From Stutzerimonas stutzeri (GTDB lineage Bacteria; Pseudomonadota; Gammaproteobacteria; Pseudomonadales; Pseudomonadaceae), in contig NZ_JAMOII010000007.1 of assembly GCF_024448985.1 (NCBI RefSeq), positions 1 through 64,000 of the forward strand: 64,000 bases of DNA, in the 5' to 3' direction. Positions within the stretch are counted from its first letter, which is position 1. Each line of letters begins with the position of its first letter. Of the stretch, positions 58,680 through 64,000 are shown piece after piece. A program made the position numbers and the translations under genes. Under the pieces are notes generated by a model that made no database searches, was not told the DNA's origin, and worked only from the letters and a program-made list of their open reading frames with translations.

Positions 58680-59179
58680 CGGCGACGGTGCCGAGGAAAC
58701 ACCGCCTGGCGCAGCAGCACAAAAATGCTTTCGGCAATCCACGCCAGCAGCAACGCACAGCAAAGGCCCCACGCAATTGCCTCAGGCGCCAGCAGAACCT
58801 GAAAGCGGTAACTGCTCCAGACCTGGCGCCTCAGATCCTGATCAGCACCTATCGACACATGCCAGGCACGCGCATACCAAGGCCCCTGCATGATTCGCCA
58901 CTCACGATCAAGCAGTCGTGCGCGCTCGACCAGCGCCGCGACACTGCGCGCATCACTTTGTATAACGGGGTCGGCACTGGCGCGATAATGCTCCACCAGC
59001 GCGTTGAGATTGCCTTCGAAGAAACGCCCGGCGGTGTCCTGAAAACCTGCGAGACCTTGCTGAGCCTCGAGCCGGCGAGCCTCAACATGGTTCCCGTATG
59101 CGTGGATGAAGCCCGGCACCTGAACCCCGATCAGCAAGCCAAGGGCAAACAGGGTCAATCGCAAATAACTTCTCAGCAT
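58661..59179 (-). CDS. DUF2937 membrane protein
   Basis: 172 aa. DUF2937-type layout: N-terminal helix LRLTLFALGLLIGVQVPGFI, a periplasmic helical stretch, then a second helix AIAWGLCCALLLAWIAESIF and a basic C-terminus. The start at 59179 overlaps the amidotransferase stop by seven bases, so the two are probably coupled. The 3' end overlaps the convergent membrane-protein gene by 19 bp. Function unknown. Confidence 0.8.
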   Translation of the reverse strand: MLRSYLRLTLFALGLLIGVQVPGFIHAYGNHVEARRLEAQQGLAGFQDTAGRFFEGNLNALVEHYRASADPVIQSDARSVAALVERARLLDREWRIMQGPWYARAWHVSIGADQDLRRQVWSSYRFQVLLAPEAIAWGLCCALLLAWIAESIFVLLRQAVFPRHRRRQRVTR

Positions 59180-59955
59180 CCTTCCACCCGGCCCCGCGCG
59201 ACGCATTCGCCCAGCCGCCAGAGCGTCCACTCCCCTGGCTGGTGGACATCCCATTGCTCGTTATCGGTCAGCGGCTCGGTTGCCAGCACAGTGACCACGT
59301 CGTCCGGTGTGGTCTCGGCAGTGAAATCCACGGTCAGGTCAGCGTCTTTCAGCTGAGCAGGGCCGAAAGGCGCGCGACGGGTGATTTGCGCGAGCTTCGT
59401 CGTGCAGAAGCTGAATAACCATTCCCCGTTGCTGAGCAGGCAGTTGAATACGCCCTTGGCACGATAATCGGCGCAGGCTTCGAGCAAGCAAGGCAGCAGA
59501 TCTTCGGCCGCGACGCGTTCGGAAAAATCGATGCGTATCCGGTTGAGCAGGTCGCAGAACGCCGCTTCGCTATCGGTATCACCGACCGGCTGGTAAAACC
59601 CACGTTCCGGGTTGAAATCGGCAAGTTGCCCGTTATGAGCGAAGCACCAATGCTGTCCCCAGAGCTCTCGGACAAAGGGGTGGGTATTGACTAGCGCCAC
59701 CTTGCCGACATTGGCATGGCGAATATGGCCGATCACCACCTCGCTTTTGATCAGGTAGTGCTGAAGCATCTTTGCCACTTCCGACTCGCAGCTGGCCACC
59801 GGGTCCTGAAACAGGCGCAAACCGCGGCCTTCATAGAACGCGATGCCCCAACCGTCCTTATGCGGCCCAGTACGGCCGCCGCGCTGCATCAGCCCGGTAA
59901 AGCTGAAATGGATGTCGGTCGGTACGTTGGCGCTCATGCCAAGCAGTTCACACAT
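59173..59955 (-). CDS. class II glutamine amidotransferase (YafJ-like)
   Basis: 260 aa. The nucleophile Cys is residue 2 after Met removal (MCELLGMSANVP), followed by GPHKDGWGIAFY, IGHIRHANVG and HWCFAHNGQL, the Ntn-hydrolase glutaminase fold with no second catalytic domain. Close to YafJ/EgtC-like stand-alone glutaminases; the ammonia acceptor is unknown. Upstream of DUF2937, likely one transcript. Confidence 0.93.
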   Translation of the reverse strand: MCELLGMSANVPTDIHFSFTGLMQRGGRTGPHKDGWGIAFYEGRGLRLFQDPVASCESEVAKMLQHYLIKSEVVIGHIRHANVGKVALVNTHPFVRELWGQHWCFAHNGQLADFNPERGFYQPVGDTDSEAAFCDLLNRIRIDFSERVAAEDLLPCLLEACADYRAKGVFNCLLSNGEWLFSFCTTKLAQITRRAPFGPAQLKDADLTVDFTAETTPDDVVTVLATEPLTDNEQWDVHQPGEWTLWRLGECVARGRVEGC

Positions 59956-59997
59956 AGGCCATCTCCGATAGGTCCGCTGCAGGGCGGCGAGGTTCGC

Positions 59998-60462
59998 TCA
60001 GAGTCTGGGCTCGGTCCGCGTCTGATAGCGGTTCGCGGGCCGGTAACCCTCATCGTCTTCGAGGCGCTCGCGCAGAGTGCGAGGATCCTCTTCCTCAGCT
60101 GCCGATTCGGCACGGCGCTGTCGCAAGCGACGCTCGATCGGCCAGCGCACAGCGACAAACACCGCATACAACACGAATGCAACCAGCCCGTAGAGCGCCA
60201 GATCGGCGACGGCACGCCAGGCGTTGGTTCCCACTTTGAATAAAAGGTCCAGAGCGGTAATGGCGACGGCCGGTGCGAACAGCTCTCTGGCGGGATCGAC
60301 GATGGTCGGTGTCAGCAATAACACAGCAACGATCAATCTCAGCGGCTCACGCAGCCAGCGCCACATCGAGCGTGTAATACGGAACCACACCAGCAGGCAT
60401 CCAAACGCGGCAATCCCATAGGCTGCCCAGGCGAGCAAATATTCGTTGGCGAGTAAGAACAT
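59998..60462 (-). CDS. predicted inner-membrane protein
   Basis: 154 aa; not assigned to a family with confidence. About four hydrophobic segments in residues 5-115, then a charged cytoplasmic tail (RRLRQRRAESAAEEEDPRTLRERLEDDEGY). The start at 60462 is chosen as the first codon before the first helix, with an AGAGA ribosome-site-like run upstream; the frame is open 54 codons further without support. It lies 42 bp before the amidotransferase, same strand. Confidence 0.7.
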   Translation of the reverse strand: MFLLANEYLLAWAAYGIAAFGCLLVWFRITRSMWRWLREPLRLIVAVLLLTPTIVDPARELFAPAVAITALDLLFKVGTNAWRAVADLALYGLVAFVLYAVFVAVRWPIERRLRQRRAESAAEEEDPRTLRERLEDDEGYRPANRYQTRTEPRL

Positions 60463-60675
60463 GAAAGTCTCTTGTAGGCCGGACGCGCACACCGGCGCTT
60501 GACGTCGCGAATGATAACAGCCAAGAGCCCTGCGACTGACATCAAGCGATGTAATGACATGCTGGTCATCATGCATGTAACGCCGTATAACGCTGAAAAA
60601 CAAAAAGGGTCTGTGGCCACTCAACAGCGAGCCAAGAGGCCATACTTGTCACACGGACATAGCAGGAGAGCCATC

Positions 60676-61116
60676 ATGACCTACCAGCATATTCTGGTCG
60701 CCACTGACTTGAACGAAGAATGCCATCCGGTCGTAGCGCGCGCTCAGGCGCTGGCGACAGCCAGCGGTGCGAAATTGGCGCTCGTCCATGTCATCGAACC
60801 CATGGCCATGGCGTTCGGCGGCGATGTTCCGATGGATTTGTCGATGCTCCAGCAACAGCAATTCGATCAAGCCCGGGACCGCTTGGCCGGCTTCGCCGAC
60901 CGGTATCCCGGCCTGACCGCAGAACAACGTCACCTGGCCTATGGTCAGCCCCGCCAGGAAATTCACCGTCTGGCCAAAGAACAAGGCTGCGACCTAGTGG
61001 TGGTCGGTAGCCATGGTCGTCATGGTCTGGCGCTATTGCTCGGCTCCACCGCCAACGACATCCTTCATGGAGCACCTTGTGACGTGCTTGCGGTACGGTT
61101 GAAGAAGACCGACTAA
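60676..61116 (+). CDS. universal stress protein
   Basis: 146 aa single-domain UspA-family protein. YQHILVATDLNEE at the N-terminus and the ATP-binding GSHGRHGLALLLGSTAN (G-2x-G-9x-GST) near residues 115-131. Start at 60676, with GGAG nine bases upstream. Such Usp genes are often under Anr control in Pseudomonas; only a poor Anr half-site was seen here. Confidence 0.93.
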   Translation: MTYQHILVATDLNEECHPVVARAQALATASGAKLALVHVIEPMAMAFGGDVPMDLSMLQQQQFDQARDRLAGFADRYPGLTAEQRHLAYGQPRQEIHRLAKEQGCDLVVVGSHGRHGLALLLGSTANDILHGAPCDVLAVRLKKTD

Positions 61117-61150
61117 CCCTCTCGACTCCAGCGCCTGAGCCGTTGTCGGC

Positions 61151-61843
61151 TCAGGCCAGATCGGCACTTTCGCCAGCGCTCATCACCATCGGCCTGATCT
61201 TCTTCAGCTGGGTTTCCAGCGAATAGGTCAGGCTGGACGCCATCGAGAAGAAGGTCAGAAAGGCCTTCAGATTCGAATCGCCGTGGCAGGTGTCGTGGAT
61301 GCGTTGCCAGAACGCTTGGTTGACCAGCTGCAGCTGTTGGAATGACCGCACCAGACCACGCAGCTCCCAGTCCGCATGCCGCCCTTCGCGCAGATTGAAA
61401 TACTGGCGTGCCAGGTACAGCGAAACCGCGCGCAACACAAATTCCTCATTGCTGGCGAACGGTAGATGCTGATGTGCCATCGGCTTAAGCTTGCCCAGCA
61501 CCGGGCAGGCGCTGGTCGCCATGATCACGCCGAGCAGCGCCCGCAGCCCCTCCTCCAGCCCTACCAGCTTGTTGTATTCGCGCTCTGGCGTGCGTACCCG
61601 CACCTGGGCTTTCTTGACCGCAGGCAAACCCTGAAAATCCTCGACGACACGATGCAGATCCACCGCGGCAGGGCAGTGACTGTAGTTGTCCCGGCTCAAC
61701 GGACAGTTATTGCACTGCTGATGTTCCAGGCGTGTCCATTTGGGCGCCTGCATCGCTGCCTCGTGATCGTATGCGCGGTCCAGTTCGATCCGATAGCTGA
61801 ACTCATGCTCTTCATCGAGGACGATGCGGTAATCAATTGCCAT
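61151..61843 (-). CDS. DUF6901-like conserved protein
   Basis: 230 aa; resembles the DUF6901 family. An N-terminal beta segment DYRIVLDEEHEFSYRIELDR, then a Cys cluster CNNCPLSRDNYSHCP (CxxC...C) that could bind a metal, a helical body with VLGKLKPMAHQHLPF, and no signal peptide. Function unknown. It lies 86 bp downstream of the uup start region on the same strand, possibly cotranscribed after uup. Confidence 0.7.
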   Translation of the reverse strand: MAIDYRIVLDEEHEFSYRIELDRAYDHEAAMQAPKWTRLEHQQCNNCPLSRDNYSHCPAAVDLHRVVEDFQGLPAVKKAQVRVRTPEREYNKLVGLEEGLRALLGVIMATSACPVLGKLKPMAHQHLPFASNEEFVLRAVSLYLARQYFNLREGRHADWELRGLVRSFQQLQLVNQAFWQRIHDTCHGDSNLKAFLTFFSMASSLTYSLETQLKKIRPMVMSAGESADLA

Positions 61844-61929
61844 CTATGCTCCGTCCATTGCTGACAGATGTCGTTATGTCTTGGATGACAGTCCAGGTCC
61901 CGCCATATGCATCGCGTCACGCTGCCCAG

Positions 61930-63834
61930 TCATTCTTCCAGCTCGGCCCAACGCTCGAGCAACTCGTCGAGCTCCTTCTGCTGCGCCTCAAGGCGGGCTA
62001 TCGTTTCGCCAGTACGCTCTGAAGTCTGCTGATAGAACGTTGGCTGCGCAATTTCCGCTTGCAACGCAGCGATAGTTTTCTCGACTGCGTCTATTTTTCC
62101 GGGCAGTGCCTCCAGTTCGCGCTGCACCTTGTAGCTGAGCTTCTTCTTTGCCGGAGCGGGTTCGGCGACGGGCGCCGCCGCAGGTTTGCTCGGAGGCATT
62201 TCGGCCTTCACCTCTTTCGCCTCGGCCACACCAAGCAGCCTGGGCGAGCCGCCCTGACGCAGCCAGTCCTGATAGCCGCCGACATATTCGCGAACGCCCC
62301 CGTTACCTTCGAATACCAGCGTGCTGGTGACCACGTTATCGAGAAACGCTCGATCGTGACTGACCATCAGCACCGTGCCCTGGAAGCCGAGCAGGACCTC
62401 TTCCAAAAGCTCGAGGGTTTCAACGTCCAGATCGTTGGTCGGCTCGTCGAGTACCAGAAGGTTGGACGGCTTGCTGAACAGCTTGGCCAGCAAGAGACGT
62501 GCCCGCTCTCCGCCGGACAACGCCTTTACTGGCGTGCGGGCGCGCTGCGGGCTGAACAGAAAGTCTCCGAGATAGCTCAGCACATGGCGGCTCTGGCCAT
62601 CGATAGTGATGAAGTCTCGCCCCTCGGCTACGTTGTCGATAACTGTTTTTTCCAACTCAAGTTGGTGACGCAACTGGTCGAAATACGCCACTTCCAGACG
62701 CGTTCCAGCTTCGACCGTGCCGCTGGTGGGTTGCAGATCGCCGAGCAACAACTTGAGCAACGTGGTCTTGCCAGTTCCGTTTGCGCCGAGCAAACCGATG
62801 CGGTCACCGCGCTGCAGCACCATCGAGAAATCACGAATCAACGGCTCGCCGCCCGGATGGGCGAAGCTTGCGTGCTCTACGACAATGACCTGCTTGCCGG
62901 ACTTCTCCGCCGCGTCGATCTGAATATTGGCCTTACCCTGATGTTCACGACGCTCACTGCGCTCGGCACGTAATGCCTTGAGCGCTCGCACACGCCCCTC
63001 GTTGCGGGTGCGACGCGCCTTGATGCCCTGGCGGATCCAGACCTCTTCCTGAGCAAGCTTCTTATCGAACAGCGCGTTGGCAGTCTCTTCTGCCGCCAGT
63101 TGCTGCTCCTTGTGCACCAGGAAGCTGGCGTAGTCGCCGTTCCAGTCGATCATGTGGCCCCGATCCAGCTCCAGGATGCGGGTCGCCAGATTCTGCAGGA
63201 ACGCACGGTCGTGGGTAATGAACAGCACAGCACCGTTGAAGCCGGTCAAGGCCTCTTCCAGCCAGGCGATTGCGCCAATGTCCAAGTGGTTGGTCGGCTC
63301 ATCCAGCAATAGCAGATCGGGCTCGGACACCAGCGCCTGGGCCAGCAGAACGCGCCGACGCCAGCCGCCAGACAGCTCGGCCAGGGTCTTGTCGGCCGGC
63401 AGTTGCAGACGGCTCAGGGTGCTGTCGACCAGCTGCTGCAGGCGCCAACCGTCCTTCGCTTCGAGCTCCTGCTGAACGTGCATCAGCTTGTCCAGATCGG
63501 CTTCGTTCTGGATGTTCTGACTAAGATGGTGATAATCGGCCAGCAGTTGGCCGACACCAGACAGCCCTTCAGCCACCACATCGAACACGGTGCGCTCGTC
63601 AGCGAGCGGGAGCTCCTGGGGCAATTCGCCAATCTTCAGACCTGGCGCGCGCCAGATTTCGCCGTCGTCCGGCAACTGGCTACCTTTGACCAGGCTTAAC
63701 ATGCTGGATTTGCCGGTCCCGTTACGGCCGATGATGCAAACCCGCTCACCCCGCGCAATCTGCCAGGACACTCCATCGAGCAATGGATTATTGCCATAGG
63801 CGAGGGACACATCGGTCAACTTGAGCAGGGTCAT
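61930..63834 (-). CDS. uup: Uup-type ABC-F ATPase
   Basis: 634 aa with two ABC domains and no membrane helices. Walker A GRNGTGKSS and GANGTGKTT, signatures LSGGWRRRV and LSGGERARL, Walker B LLLDEPTNHLD and LVLDEPTNDLD, a linker between the domains rich in charged residues, and a C-terminal coiled coil (about 555-634) as in E. coli Uup. Probably acts on translation or replication-linked structures; Uup suppresses precise transposon excision in E. coli. Start at 63834 is clear. Confidence 0.93.
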   Translation of the reverse strand: MTLLKLTDVSLAYGNNPLLDGVSWQIARGERVCIIGRNGTGKSSMLSLVKGSQLPDDGEIWRAPGLKIGELPQELPLADERTVFDVVAEGLSGVGQLLADYHHLSQNIQNEADLDKLMHVQQELEAKDGWRLQQLVDSTLSRLQLPADKTLAELSGGWRRRVLLAQALVSEPDLLLLDEPTNHLDIGAIAWLEEALTGFNGAVLFITHDRAFLQNLATRILELDRGHMIDWNGDYASFLVHKEQQLAAEETANALFDKKLAQEEVWIRQGIKARRTRNEGRVRALKALRAERSERREHQGKANIQIDAAEKSGKQVIVVEHASFAHPGGEPLIRDFSMVLQRGDRIGLLGANGTGKTTLLKLLLGDLQPTSGTVEAGTRLEVAYFDQLRHQLELEKTVIDNVAEGRDFITIDGQSRHVLSYLGDFLFSPQRARTPVKALSGGERARLLLAKLFSKPSNLLVLDEPTNDLDVETLELLEEVLLGFQGTVLMVSHDRAFLDNVVTSTLVFEGNGGVREYVGGYQDWLRQGGSPRLLGVAEAKEVKAEMPPSKPAAAPVAEPAPAKKKLSYKVQRELEALPGKIDAVEKTIAALQAEIAQPTFYQQTSERTGETIARLEAQQKELDELLERWAELEE

Positions 63835-63955
63835 GACTACCTCCGGGAAACAGGGCGCGCATTCTAGCAGAAGGCGCCTGTCACACCGATGCCGCCGAGC
63901 ATCGAGCCCGCTTGTCGATCACAGCGCCTGTACCGACACTCAACGCGACCTACCG

Positions 63956-64000
63956 TCACGCTGGGTAGCGATTCAGGGCCGCTTCGCTGGCACGTACGTA
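63956..64000 (-). CDS. 3' end of a minus-strand gene (partial)
   Basis: The last 45 bases read on the minus strand as YVRASEAALNRYPA followed by TGA at 63956-63958. The frame continues beyond the window. In P. aeruginosa the gene beside uup encodes a soluble lytic transglycosylase; this short tail is too little to assign, so identity is open. Confidence 0.35.
   Translation of the reverse strand, partial: YVRASEAALNRYPA

Noticed and set aside
60532-60545. Possible Anr/Dnr box before the universal stress gene
   Set aside because: Only the right half (ATCAA) matches; the left half reads GCGAC instead of TTGAT, so it is too weak to call.

Overview
The window looks like chromosomal DNA of a Pseudomonadaceae bacterium, most likely the Pseudomonas stutzeri group (Stutzerimonas). 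This is inferred from gene content, gene order, high GC and Shine-Dalgarno usage; no 16S body is present to confirm it. No insertion sequence, prophage, CRISPR array or complete tRNA was found. The DNA is almost entirely conserved core and shell genes.

Layout. 1-678 is the 5' end of a minus-strand rRNA operon whose 16S gene starts just left of the window: processing hairpin, boxC, boxA and four regularly spaced promoters, divergent from the next gene. 679-6682 holds mtaD-ubiG-mupP-yciK, a diguanylate cyclase and rluB. 6818-23536 is a compact glucose/Entner-Doudoroff island: zwf-pgl-eda, hexR, a LamB-type porin, a gtsABCD sugar ABC transporter, the GtrS/GltR two-component pair, glk, edd, gap and mgsA. 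TTGT-N7-ACAA sites for HexR lie in the zwf-hexR and edd-gap intervals. 23548-28618 is scpB-scpA, an iron-sulfur type trpS, a yciO-like gene, a PHP phosphatase and yciI. 28683-31719 is a Cpx-like envelope-stress module (coiled-coil membrane protein, CpxR, Spy/CpxP, sensor kinase).

31722-41227 is mixed: nitroreductase, YkgJ, TrkH, a fungal-type cytosine deaminase, DUF808, two AraC regulators, an Mpo1-like protein, the membrane adenylate cyclase CyaB, a DMT exporter and a SelW-like protein. 41301-48456 holds the patatin autotransporter PlpD, a FimV-like protein, a MarR regulator and RecQ. 48698-54222 holds YecA, YbaN, a DTW tRNA-modifying enzyme, GST, a tiny Shine-Dalgarno-led gene, aceK and cysK. 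54364-58679 is a DUF748, MoxR, GFA, VWA and membrane-protein group. 59173-63834 holds a class II amidotransferase with DUF2937, a membrane protein, a universal stress protein, DUF6901 and Uup. The last 45 bases are probably the 3' end of another minus-strand gene.

Working together: the porin and GtsABCD import glucose, and Glk, Zwf, Pgl, Edd, Eda and Gap take it through the Entner-Doudoroff route. HexR (ligand KDPG), GltR/GtrS and probably Hfq/Crc control this set. I did not find a clearly new multi-gene system. The best leads are the tandem rrn promoter array, the small gene after aceK, the iron-sulfur type TrpRS and the MoxR/VWA/DUF748/GFA group.
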